A stretch of 64,000 nucleotides of DNA from Sediminicola arcticus. GTDB taxonomy: Bacteria; Bacteroidota; Bacteroidia; Flavobacteriales; Flavobacteriaceae. Shown one piece after another: positions 17,343 through 25,403 of this stretch. Made by a program: the position numbers and the translations under genes. A model generated the notes under the pieces. The model was not told where the DNA came from, searched no databases, and saw only the letters and a list, made by a program, of their open reading frames with translations. Numbering within the stretch: the stretch's first letter is position 1; every line of letters starts with the position of its first letter. The stretch covers positions 35,666-99,665 of the forward strand of contig NZ_JBEXAE010000010.1 of NCBI RefSeq assembly GCF_040566695.1, read 5' to 3'.

Positions 17343-18875
17343 ATGAATAAGACTGCAAATCAAATGTTAGTGATTTTTGGTGCCTCGGGAGATCTAACTG
17401 CCCGGAAGTTGGTCCCCGCAATTTTTAATTTATACAAAGGAAAACATCTGCCAGAAAAATTTGTAGTACTAGGTGCAAGTAGAAGTAATTTGTCCAATGA
17501 GGAGTTTCGAAAAAAGGTAGTACACGAGAGCAAATATTTAAAAGAAAGGGTAAAGGAAGGACAAGAAGATTTTATAAAGGCGTTCTCTGATAAATTGTTC
17601 TATGAGGATTTAGGTAAGGATTACGATACGGATTATACCAATATAGCCAAACGGATCAAGGATTTAAATGAAAAGTATGGTACAGAAGATAATTTCATAT
17701 TTTACTTTTCTACACCTCCTAATTTATATGAGGTCATAGCCAAAAACCTTTCTGATCAAGGGTTAAATGATGAGACTAAAGGGTGGAAAAGACTCATAGT
17801 TGAAAAACCTTTTGGATATAGCTTGGAAACCGCTCAGGGATTAAATAAAGGACTTCAAAAATACTTTAACGAATCTCAGATCTACAGGATAGACCATTAC
17901 TTGGGAAAGGAAACCGTACAGAATTTATTGGTGACCCGTTTTTCTAATAGTATTTTTGAACCACTTTGGAATAGAAACTATATACATCATGTTGAAATTA
18001 CTAATGCTGAAAGCGTTGGGGTCGAAAAAAGAGGGGGATATTATGATAAATCAGGAGCCCTTCGGGATATGTTCCAGAATCATTTACTGCAGATTGTATC
18101 CTTTATTGTTATGGAGCCCCCCATTGATGCTAGTGCAGAGGCAATACGGAATGAAAAAGTAAAGGCATTAAAATCTTTACGTATCATGATAGAAGAAGAG
18201 ACTTTGGCCAAGAATACCATAAGAGGTCAATACATCGCATCAGATGCTAATGGGAAGCATGTAAAGGGATATAGAGAAGAGGACGATGTTCACCCACAGT
18301 CCATGACGGAGACTTATGCAGCTATTAAATTTTATGTAGACAACTGGCGTTGGAAAGATGTTCCTTTTTATGTGCGTACCGCAAAGAGGATGCCAACAAA
18401 GGTTACAGAGGTGGTTATTCATTTTGAATCTCCCCACCATCAAATATTCAAGGATTCTGATATGAACAATAAGGATAATAAATTAATTATCCGGATCCAA
18501 CCCGATGAGGGCATTATGATCAAATTTGGAGTAAAAGTTCCTGGTCAGGGCTTTAAAGTAGAACGTGCAAATTTGGATTTTTATTATTCCAGCCTGTCAG
18601 AAACTAATGTCATGGAAGCCTATGAGCGTTTATTATTGGATGCTATGCAAGGCGATGCAACGCTTTATGCTAGGGCAGACGAAGTTGAGGCAGCATGGAG
18701 CTTTGTGGATCCTATTCTAAATTATTGGGAAAATAGTCCCGATGTCCGGACCTATGGATATTCTGCTGGCGTATGGGGACCAAAAAACGGAGATGACCTT
18801 ATTGAAGGCAGTATGGGATGGAGGAACCCTGGAGAATTTATGGCAGATGATCCTGGCTTCTGCGTAATCAATTAA
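17343..18875 (+). CDS. zwf: glucose-6-phosphate 1-dehydrogenase
   Basis: 510 residues, first enzyme of the oxidative pentose phosphate pathway, yielding 6-phosphogluconolactone and NADPH. The nucleotide-binding loop FGASGDLTARKL opens the protein (residues 12-23), and the active-site signature RIDHYLGKETVQN is present near 182-194 with its catalytic His. C-terminal beta+alpha domain intact. Followed 9 bases later by pgl, and divergent from gnd, so all three oxidative-branch genes are together. Confidence 0.97.
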   Translation: MNKTANQMLVIFGASGDLTARKLVPAIFNLYKGKHLPEKFVVLGASRSNLSNEEFRKKVVHESKYLKERVKEGQEDFIKAFSDKLFYEDLGKDYDTDYTNIAKRIKDLNEKYGTEDNFIFYFSTPPNLYEVIAKNLSDQGLNDETKGWKRLIVEKPFGYSLETAQGLNKGLQKYFNESQIYRIDHYLGKETVQNLLVTRFSNSIFEPLWNRNYIHHVEITNAESVGVEKRGGYYDKSGALRDMFQNHLLQIVSFIVMEPPIDASAEAIRNEKVKALKSLRIMIEEETLAKNTIRGQYIASDANGKHVKGYREEDDVHPQSMTETYAAIKFYVDNWRWKDVPFYVRTAKRMPTKVTEVVIHFESPHHQIFKDSDMNNKDNKLIIRIQPDEGIMIKFGVKVPGQGFKVERANLDFYYSSLSETNVMEAYERLLLDAMQGDATLYARADEVEAAWSFVDPILNYWENSPDVRTYGYSAGVWGPKNGDDLIEGSMGWRNPGEFMADDPGFCVIN

Positions 18876-18884
18876 AAACCTACA

Positions 18885-19610
18885 ATGGAACTTAAAATAT
18901 TTACAACCAAAGAAGAAGTAGCCAAACGTTTTTCGGAATATTTGGTGAAAATCACAAATTCTAAGGAAGATGTGCATATAGCCTTATCTGGAGGAAGTAC
19001 CCCAAAAATTGTCTTTGATGTGCTTGCTGATGAATATGGAAAGGACATTAATTGGGATAATGTACATTTTTATTGGGGAGATGAACGTTGTGTACCTCCA
19101 ACCCATGAGGAGAGCAATTATAAAATGACATCAACCCATTTGTTTAAAAAAATTAGTATTCCTGAAGGTAATATTCATCGGATTCAAGGAGAGGACGACC
19201 CAAAGAAAGAAGCGAAGCGATATGCACAGCTTTTAGACGATAGATTGCCAAAACGCAATAGAAAACCACAATTTGATCTAGTGATATTGGGAATGGGTGA
19301 TGACGGACACACGGCCTCCATTTTTCCTCACGAAATTGAGCTATGGGATGCCAAAGAGAATTGTGTCGTTGCAGTACATCCAGATTCCGGGCAACGAAGA
19401 ATTACTATTACTGGCAAAATTATTAACAACTCTAAAGAGGTTGCCTTTCTTGTGACTGGAGCGGGAAAAGCAGAAAAAGTGGAAGAAATTATGAAGAAGG
19501 AAGGGGATTATGTCTCTTATCCAGCTTCTTTAGTAGCCCCAACCTCAGGACAGCTTATTTGGTTTTTAGATTCAGATGCCTCTAAAGAGCTTATGTCAAT
19601 TCGAGGCTAA
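18885..19610 (+). CDS. pgl: 6-phosphogluconolactonase
   Basis: 241 residues of the SOL/DevB family, hydrolysing 6-phosphogluconolactone. Signatures: ALSGGSTPK near residue 33, FYWGDERCVPP near 64, and LGMGDDGHTASIFP near 139-152. It follows zwf by 9 bases as the second gene of that unit. Its last 20 bases overlap the 3' end of the convergent thioesterase gene. Confidence 0.95.
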   Translation: MELKIFTTKEEVAKRFSEYLVKITNSKEDVHIALSGGSTPKIVFDVLADEYGKDINWDNVHFYWGDERCVPPTHEESNYKMTSTHLFKKISIPEGNIHRIQGEDDPKKEAKRYAQLLDDRLPKRNRKPQFDLVILGMGDDGHTASIFPHEIELWDAKENCVVAVHPDSGQRRITITGKIINNSKEVAFLVTGAGKAEKVEEIMKKEGDYVSYPASLVAPTSGQLIWFLDSDASKELMSIRG

Positions 19611-20136
19611 CATTTTCTGTCTTTAAGGCTTCTAGGTGGTCTTCCAGTTTAAATTTAGAAGAAGTGAACTTGGTGCTTCTTAGAGTAGATTCGTTTTTTC
19701 GTTGAATACTGCGAGCAAATCTTCGTACTCCTTGTTTGTCCGTTAGCAAAAGCCCGGGAACAGAAATGTTTTTACCGTTAGCATCTTTGGCTACCATTGT
19801 AAAATAGGAGGAATTGCAATGTTTGACCTCCCCTGAGGTGATGTTCTCCGATTCTACCCTCACACCCACAACCATAGACGTGCGTCCTGTATAATTGATG
19901 GATGCTTTTAAGGTTACCAATTCTCCCACTTCTATAGGATTTAAAAAATCTACTTTATTGACCGAGGCCGTTACACAGTAACTCCTTGAATGTTTTGAGG
20001 CACAGGCAAAAGCAATCTGGTCCATTAGGTTCAATATATATCCACCATGTATTTTTCCTCCAAAATTTGAATTTACGGGTAGCATGAGCTCCATTAAGGA
20101 TATGCGGGTCTCTTTTGGTGTTTTAAACTTGTTCAT
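19591..20136 (-). CDS. acyl-CoA thioesterase (hotdog fold)
   Basis: 181 residues. The ELMLPVNSNFGGKIHGGYIL opening with its invariant Asn/Gly/His region and the following NLMDQIAFACASKHS helix are typical of YciA/BFIT-type hotdog thioesterases, which split acyl-CoA into free acid and CoA in the cytoplasm. A single hotdog domain covers residues 10-125; the remaining ~55 residues form a charged tail. Chain-length preference is unknown. First unit downstream of the rmuC pair on the minus strand. Confidence 0.9.
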   Translation of the reverse strand: MNKFKTPKETRISLMELMLPVNSNFGGKIHGGYILNLMDQIAFACASKHSRSYCVTASVNKVDFLNPIEVGELVTLKASINYTGRTSMVVGVRVESENITSGEVKHCNSSYFTMVAKDANGKNISVPGLLLTDKQGVRRFARSIQRKNESTLRSTKFTSSKFKLEDHLEALKTENVSLELT

Positions 20137-20142
20137 GGTTGG

Positions 20143-20508
20143 TTAGTTTCTAAAATGTGGTGATCTTTCTGGTTTTACTTCTGTAATAAAATATCTTGTA
20201 TCTCCCAACCAGGAAAAGGTTCTAAACCGTTCTGCATAGTTTACTTTTACATATTGCCCTTGATATTCTTGAAGCTTATTTATGACTTCTTTGTCCTTGT
20301 CGAGTACAGAAAAGGTAAAGATCTGGGCGCCGGATATGCCTTGGCTAATTTCTCCCTCCCAGGTTTTGATTAAAACCCCTTTATGGCTTATTTTTATGAG
20401 TTCTCCTGAACGTACTCCATCACTATAGGGAACATAATATATGAAGGCATAATATATGGAAAAGAGGGCTATTACTGCCACAATTCCTATTGTCAGAAAT
20501 TTTCTCAT
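20143..20508 (-). CDS. small membrane-anchored protein
   Basis: 121 residues with one N-terminal transmembrane helix (5-27) and a compact soluble part that opens SDGVRSGELIKISHKG and ends DTRYFITEVKPERSPHF. The soluble part would face the periplasm. Homologues in flavobacteria are sometimes labelled 6-phosphogluconate dehydrogenase, but none of that enzyme's domains is here, so the label is a carry-over error. Its ATG overlaps the rmuC stop (ATGA), so it is translationally coupled to rmuC. Function unknown. Confidence 0.8.
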   Translation of the reverse strand: MRKFLTIGIVAVIALFSIYYAFIYYVPYSDGVRSGELIKISHKGVLIKTWEGEISQGISGAQIFTFSVLDKDKEVINKLQEYQGQYVKVNYAERFRTFSWLGDTRYFITEVKPERSPHFRN

Positions 20509-21863
20509 AGTTCAAGTTTAGGTTCTTCCTCAAAATCGTCTTCAAGATCATCATCTTGTGCACGTTTTAGCAAGTTTTCTGGGATCGATTTTTTTGCTTT
20601 CGCCCCCATTCTTTTCAGCTTTTCAATGCTGGTAATAATATTTCCCCTGCCATCTATCAATTTGTTCATGGCCCCTTTATATTCTATTTTGGCCTCATCC
20701 ATTTTTTTGCCCACTTTAGTAAGGTCAGAAACAAAACCTTCAAACTTATCATAAAGGGCTCCCGCCTGACGGGCTATCTCAATAGCATTTCGCTGTTGTT
20801 TTTCGTTGTTCCACATGCTGTCTATGGTCCTTAAGGTGGCCAATAGAGTAGAAGGGGTAACAATAATAATATTCTGTTCAAATGCCTTGTTGTAAAGGGA
20901 GTTATCATTGTTGATGGCAATGGCAAAGGCCGGCTCTATGGGCACAAACATCAACACAAAATCTGGACTATCCATTTCGTACAGATCTTCATATTTTTTG
21001 GCCGATAATTGATCAACATGTCTGCGAAGGGAATTAACATGGTCTTTTAAAAACTTATCACGCATATCGTCCTCCGCATTTACATAGCGCTCATAATCTG
21101 TTAAAGACACCTTGGAGTCTACAATCATTTTTTTGCCATCGGGCAGGTTGATGATTACATCGGGTAGAACACGACTTCCATCCTCTCTTGTAAAACTTTG
21201 TTGTACCGTATATTCCCGGTCTTTTTCCAAACCAGATTTTTCCAATACCCGTTCCAAAACCAATTCCCCCCAATTTCCTTGCATCTTACTGTCTCCTTTT
21301 AAGGCTTTGGTAAGGTTTTCTGCTTCTTGGGTGATCTTTAGGTTTTGTGTTTGCAAATTGGCCAGTTGTTCCTTTAAAGCGGAGTGCATGCCCACGCTCT
21401 CTTTTTGACTGTCATCGACCTTTTTTTCAAAAAGCAAGATCTTATCTTGTAGTGGAGTCAATATGTTTTTGATGTTTATTCTGTTCTGTTCGGTGAACTT
21501 GGTACTCTTTTCATCCAAGATTTTGTTGGCTAGGTTTTCGAACTCTTTGGTGAACTTTTCCTGAAGCTTTTCTACTTCTTGTTTTTGCTCCCTATTTTTT
21601 AAATCCAAATTCTCTAGGTCTGCTTGGTATCGCGTTATTTGGTTGCTCAATTGCTCTTTCTCTGAACGCAGCTGATCTTTTTCCCCATCTGAAGTTTTTA
21701 GTTTTTCTTCTAGAGAAGTGAGATTGTAACGCAGTTGTTGCTCCCTTTCCACTAGGGTACTTTGACCTGATTTTGTTTTTAAAGTTTGAATGTAATGGCC
21801 AAGAAAAAAGCCAAGGCCCAAAAATAATAATCCTAAAATGATGTAGGTAAGCAATCCGTCCAT
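20505..21863 (-). CDS. rmuC: DNA recombination protein RmuC
   Basis: 452 residues: N-terminal transmembrane helix (5-25), a long coiled coil (about 30-200) and the conserved RmuC nuclease-like domain, recognised by MQGNWGELVLERVLEKSGL near 193-212, LPDVIINLPDGKKMIVDSKV near 235 and FVPIEPAF near 305. RmuC limits inversions at short inverted repeats and is implicated in clearing DNA-protein crosslinks. Acidic C-terminal tail. The downstream small membrane gene overlaps by 4 bases. Confidence 0.93.
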   Translation of the reverse strand: MDGLLTYIILGLLFLGLGFFLGHYIQTLKTKSGQSTLVEREQQLRYNLTSLEEKLKTSDGEKDQLRSEKEQLSNQITRYQADLENLDLKNREQKQEVEKLQEKFTKEFENLANKILDEKSTKFTEQNRINIKNILTPLQDKILLFEKKVDDSQKESVGMHSALKEQLANLQTQNLKITQEAENLTKALKGDSKMQGNWGELVLERVLEKSGLEKDREYTVQQSFTREDGSRVLPDVIINLPDGKKMIVDSKVSLTDYERYVNAEDDMRDKFLKDHVNSLRRHVDQLSAKKYEDLYEMDSPDFVLMFVPIEPAFAIAINNDNSLYNKAFEQNIIIVTPSTLLATLRTIDSMWNNEKQQRNAIEIARQAGALYDKFEGFVSDLTKVGKKMDEAKIEYKGAMNKLIDGRGNIITSIEKLKRMGAKAKKSIPENLLKRAQDDDLEDDFEEEPKLEL

Positions 21864-21926
21864 TGATAATATGTTCTCTGAGGTAAAGATAAAGGATTGA
21901 TCTTAAATTATCACTCAACCTTGTTC

Positions 21927-22736
21927 TTACTTTTTAACTTTGAATGAACCTGATTGACTATCAAAAGTTATGGTGTCCGCGGGGAATAAATTTTCAAAAC
22001 TTTTATGGGTAATGAGCTCACAGGGTTTCCCAAAGCTGCTTTTATTTTCTTCCATAATCAACATCTTGTCGCACAATTGAATTGCAATTTCAATTTCATG
22101 GGTTGTAAAGAGAATGGTTTTTTTAGTCTCATGCGCTATCGCTCGTAATAATTTCAAGATATGTACTTTATGGTAAAGATCTAAGTGGGAGGTAGGTTCG
22201 TCCAGTAACATAATACTTGTGTCCTGTGCCAAGGCCCTAGCAATCATAACTTTTTGGAGTTGCCCATCACTCAGTTCATAACATTTTTTATGTTGTAGTT
22301 CTTCAATTTGCACCATTCTTATTGCCTTGCTTATTTTATCTTTATCCAATTTAGTCAAAGTGCCTATCCAATTGGTATAGGGTTGCCTCCCAAGACTAAT
22401 GAGTTCCAAAACGGTTAGATTTTTAGAAGCCACGGGCTCTGTTAATACAATGCTTATTTTTGACGCCAAACCCAAAGAGGTATAAGATTCTAAGTTCTTA
22501 CCATCCAATAGTATTTCCCCAGTTAATTTAGGTTGTACCATTCCCAATGTCCGTAATAAAGTGGATTTACCAATACCATTAACACCTACTATAGCAGCCA
22601 ATTCTCCTTTTTGTAGTGAAAAAGAAACATCCGTGGCTACAATATTTTTTTGTTTTTTATTTAGATAGCCTATGGTAAGGTGACTTGTGCTTAGTGCGAT
22701 ATGTGTATCTGTAGTATTAATTTTCGGTAGCTTAAT
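21927..22736 (-). CDS. btuD: cobalamin-type ABC transporter ATPase, unusual start
   Basis: ABC ATPase of the FecE/BtuD class, energising import of vitamin B12 or another metal chelate through the permease encoded just upstream. Walker A GVNGIGKST, signature LSDGQLQKV, Walker B IMLLDEPTSHLD and H-loop FTTHE are all present. The reading frame extends well upstream of the first TTG (22601) and encodes the expected first strand and A-loop region (HLTIGYLNKK, VATDVSFSLQKGEL), but has no ATG, GTG or TTG there. I place the start at ATT 22736, giving 269 residues, the usual family length; this start is a guess. A start at TTG 22601 would delete the first beta strands and is unlikely. Confidence 0.82.
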   Translation of the reverse strand: MKLPKINTTDTHIALSTSHLTIGYLNKKQKNIVATDVSFSLQKGELAAIVGVNGIGKSTLLRTLGMVQPKLTGEILLDGKNLESYTSLGLASKISIVLTEPVASKNLTVLELISLGRQPYTNWIGTLTKLDKDKISKAIRMVQIEELQHKKCYELSDGQLQKVMIARALAQDTSIMLLDEPTSHLDLYHKVHILKLLRAIAHETKKTILFTTHEIEIAIQLCDKMLIMEENKSSFGKPCELITHKSFENLFPADTITFDSQSGSFKVKK

Positions 22737-22766
22737 TTGTTTATAGTCTTATCAATTGAAGTTTTC

Positions 22767-23798
22767 TTAAAATATCATCTTCCTTTTTCTAACCAATAAC
22801 CAGATAACCACAGGTGCACCAATAATGGAGGTGATGGCATTTATGGGAAGCACATTGGCTGAGGTTGGTAATTGAGCAATGGTATCACATACCAACATCA
22901 GGATTGCCCCGTATAAAAGTACGGCAAGAACAAGTATTTTATGGTCGGTCGTATTAAAAATCTGCCTTGTCAAATGTGGCACGGCGAGCCCAACAAATGC
23001 TATTGGACCTGCAAAGGCAGTAATACCGCCGGCGAGCAGTCCGGTAGCCAGAATAATTAAAAATCTTTTTTTTACAATGTCTACTCCAAGACTTCGGGCA
23101 TAATTTTCACCCAAGAGCATTGCATTTAATGATTTAATGGCTGCAATGCTCAAAAGAATGCCTATTGCAAGTATTATAAATAATAGCCCTATTTGTGACC
23201 AAGACAGGTTCCCAAGGCTACCAAAAGACCAGTAAACATATTGCTGTAATTTTTCAGCATTGGTAAAATAGGATAAAACGCTCACTACGGCTGCAGTGAT
23301 ACTGCCAAACATTAGACCTATGATTAAAAGAGCCATGGTATCTTTTACTTTTGAGGCTACAACCATAACGGCCAAAAGCACTATAAAACTGCCAATGCTA
23401 GACACAATAGCTAAGGAAATATCATTTATCAAGCCGAAGCTAAATAAGCCAGAAAACAAAGATGAGCCCATAATGAGCATAGCCGCACCCAAACTTGCAC
23501 CGGAACTTATGCCCAACACAAAAGGTCCAGCTAAAGGATTTCGAAAAAGCGTCTGCATGAGCAAACCGCTTAAGGCGAGTCCACTACCCACCAATATAGC
23601 AGTCAAAGCCTTTGGTATTCTATAGTTCCATATGATGTAACCCCATGCCTCATTGGCAAGTGGCTCATTAAAAATAGCTTTTAGAGTGGACATAAATGGA
23701 ATGGCCACAGATCCCAAACTGATATTAATCACAAAGCAAAGAATCAAGGCTAACAGCAAAAAAGTAAAAGGTGCTTTATATGATTTGGGTGACTGCAT
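22767..23798 (-). CDS. btuC: FecCD/BtuC-family ABC transporter permease
   Basis: 343 residues with about ten hydrophobic helices and the family motifs: NYRIPKALTAILVGSGLALSG near 48-68, NPLAGPFVLGISSGASLGA near 87-105 and the coupling region ITAFAGPIAFVGLAVPHLTR near 258-277. It forms the inner-membrane channel of a type II importer for cobalamin, haem or siderophores. Its start codon directly abuts the stop of the binding-protein gene. The riboswitch-linked btuB across the divide argues for cobalamin. Confidence 0.92.
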   Translation of the reverse strand: MQSPKSYKAPFTFLLLALILCFVINISLGSVAIPFMSTLKAIFNEPLANEAWGYIIWNYRIPKALTAILVGSGLALSGLLMQTLFRNPLAGPFVLGISSGASLGAAMLIMGSSLFSGLFSFGLINDISLAIVSSIGSFIVLLAVMVVASKVKDTMALLIIGLMFGSITAAVVSVLSYFTNAEKLQQYVYWSFGSLGNLSWSQIGLLFIILAIGILLSIAAIKSLNAMLLGENYARSLGVDIVKKRFLIILATGLLAGGITAFAGPIAFVGLAVPHLTRQIFNTTDHKILVLAVLLYGAILMLVCDTIAQLPTSANVLPINAITSIIGAPVVIWLLVRKRKMIF

Positions 23799-24944
23799 TT
23801 ATTCCAAGGGTTTAAAAAAGAAAGGTTCATAAACCGGTAACAATTCTGGATGGAAGATATGGATGAGATCTTTTAAGACTAAATCGGGTCTATTTGGTGC
23901 CAACTCATAGTAAAGTACTCCGCCTGATGCTCCTTTTGAACTGGCATAGCTGTATATCTTACGTTCTTTAAATGCATTAAATTGGATATAATGTCTGTTG
24001 CCCTCTTCCAATTGTTTATAAGATGTGTATTGGGAAGGGGAGATCCAAAAATCGGCCTCTTTCGCAGTATCAAGAACACTTTCCACACTTAGAGATAAAC
24101 TTCCTGTTTCTTCTGTGCTCCTCCATAAATAGGCAGCATTCGCATCAGATATAAAATTGGAAGCCCAACTTTTTCCTCCTGGCAGATACCACACATCCTT
24201 ATAAAGAGCACCGCTTAAAACTGTAGGTCTGCTTTTAGCTTTGAGAGCCATTTGTTTGGCTTGGTTGTAATTGGTTTCAATGGCTTTAAAAATAGAATCT
24301 GCTTTTTTTTCCAGATGATAAAAAGGAGCAAAGAATTTGATCCATTCCGCTTTGCCCAAGGGAGTTTCTTCTGTCCAATCCCCATTGTAAACCACGGGGA
24401 TGTTAGAATTCTGTATTGTGCTATAGGCTTTGTTACGATTGTCTATACTAAAACCTATCACTGCATCCGGTTGCAGGGCTATTACCATTTCGGCATTAAT
24501 GGCTTCATTGTTGCCTAATTCCTGAACTATATTTTTAGCAATTAGGTTTCTAGTTTTTTCCGAAGAGATGTATTCAGTATTTGGGAACCCTATCAGTGTG
24601 TTCTCCACTCCCAGTATCTCCAAAGCGGGGATATGGGTAGTAGATGTTACCACAATTTTTGCAATAGGAGTGGCGATGACAGCGTCATATTCATCCCTAT
24701 TCAAAGTGACAAAAGCTAATTTTTCCTTAGGGACCAAAGCATAAGTAAATGCTGCTTCCGCGTTTGGCCATGGCGAGGTTATTTTAATAGTGGTAATTCC
24801 TTCTGATGATTTGGTAATAGTAAAACCTTTAGCATGAGAAATAGCGATGGTTTCTGTTGGTATAGATGATGGAATTTTCTCTTTGGGTTCCTGTTTACAG
24901 GACAAAAAAACCAATAGTACCAGAAGACAGTGAATAGTTTTCAA
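23799..24944 (-). CDS. btuF: BtuF-like ABC transporter substrate-binding lipoprotein
   Basis: 381 residues from TTG 24944, which yields an ideal lipoprotein signal MKTIHCLLVLLVFLSCKQ with lipobox LSC. The frame continues upstream to another TTG at 24971, but that codon is part of a likely -7 box (24969-24976), so I prefer the inner one. The body is a class III periplasmic binding fold (FecB/BtuF type): STTHIPALEILGVENTLIG, then ALQPDAVIGFS, and a long helix bridging the two lobes. Basic residues right after the lipid-bearing Cys suggest it stays on the periplasmic face. It heads the BtuF-C-D operon. Confidence 0.88.
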   Translation of the reverse strand: MKTIHCLLVLLVFLSCKQEPKEKIPSSIPTETIAISHAKGFTITKSSEGITTIKITSPWPNAEAAFTYALVPKEKLAFVTLNRDEYDAVIATPIAKIVVTSTTHIPALEILGVENTLIGFPNTEYISSEKTRNLIAKNIVQELGNNEAINAEMVIALQPDAVIGFSIDNRNKAYSTIQNSNIPVVYNGDWTEETPLGKAEWIKFFAPFYHLEKKADSIFKAIETNYNQAKQMALKAKSRPTVLSGALYKDVWYLPGGKSWASNFISDANAAYLWRSTEETGSLSLSVESVLDTAKEADFWISPSQYTSYKQLEEGNRHYIQFNAFKERKIYSYASSKGASGGVLYYELAPNRPDLVLKDLIHIFHPELLPVYEPFFFKPLE

Positions 24945-24968
24945 AAAATAATGATTTTGGTATATGGG

Positions 24969-24976
24969 CAAAAGTA
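24969..24976 (-). promoter_or_regulatory. -7 promoter element of the btuFCD-like operon
   Basis: Minus strand reads TACTTTTG, matching TAnnTTTG, 24 bases before the preferred TTG start of btuF. No riboswitch-like sequence lies between it and the gene, so this operon is not under the cobalamin riboswitch on the other strand. Confidence 0.5.
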
Positions 24977-25139
24977 GTATTTAATTCTTGAATGAAATTT
25001 TAAACTACAGACTATAAAACCCATGATGCTTTGTTATTTGCTTAATCATTGCTTTTATTATTTGTGGATTATCTGTATTTCAGAATCTCAAACATAAAAA
25101 TGGGTGATTTTTGTAAAAAAAGGTTTAATTTCGAACAGA

Positions 25140-25353
25140 ATTTTGGTTTCTATTATTTTTAATAGGATTAAAAGGGAATTCGGTGTAATTCCGAAGCTGT
25201 TCCCGCAACTGTAAGCTATGCCCATTTGAATGGGTGCTCGCTACATCTTCAAAAACCACTGTTTATGCTGATACGTTTTCAGCACTTGTCCCTAAAAAGT
25301 CAAGTAATATAAATGGGAAGGTACGTAGTAAGACGCAAGTCAGGAGACCTGCC
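25140..25353 (+). promoter_or_regulatory. cobalamin riboswitch aptamer
   Basis: Core elements of the AdoCbl/B12 riboswitch are readable in order: GGGAATTCGGTGTAATTCCG (25173-25192), AGCTGTTCCCGCAACTGTAA (25195-25214), variable hairpins including CCCATTTGAATGGG (25221-25234), and the B12 box AGTCAGGAGACCTGCC (25338-25353). It precedes the btuB-like receptor gene by 50 bases, so it should repress that gene and the one after it when cobalamin is plentiful. The 5' boundary is approximate. Confidence 0.93.
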
Positions 25354-25373
25354 AAGTTCATAACTAAAATGAA

Positions 25374-25396
25374 AAGACTTTCGGGTAAAAGGTCTT
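25374..25396 (+). promoter_or_regulatory. hairpin in the btuB initiation region (probable expression platform)
   Basis: Bases 25374-25381 pair with 25389-25396 (8 bp including one G-T) around the loop CGGGTAA. The stem ends 7 bases before the btuB ATG and lacks a following T run, so it fits translational masking better than transcription termination. Confidence 0.5.
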
Positions 25397-25403
25397 CATT
25401 GAT

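Noticed and set aside
20143..20508. 6-phosphogluconate dehydrogenase label for the small membrane protein
   Set aside because: 121 residues with one membrane helix and no Rossmann or catalytic motif; the real enzyme is encoded at 15699-17111.
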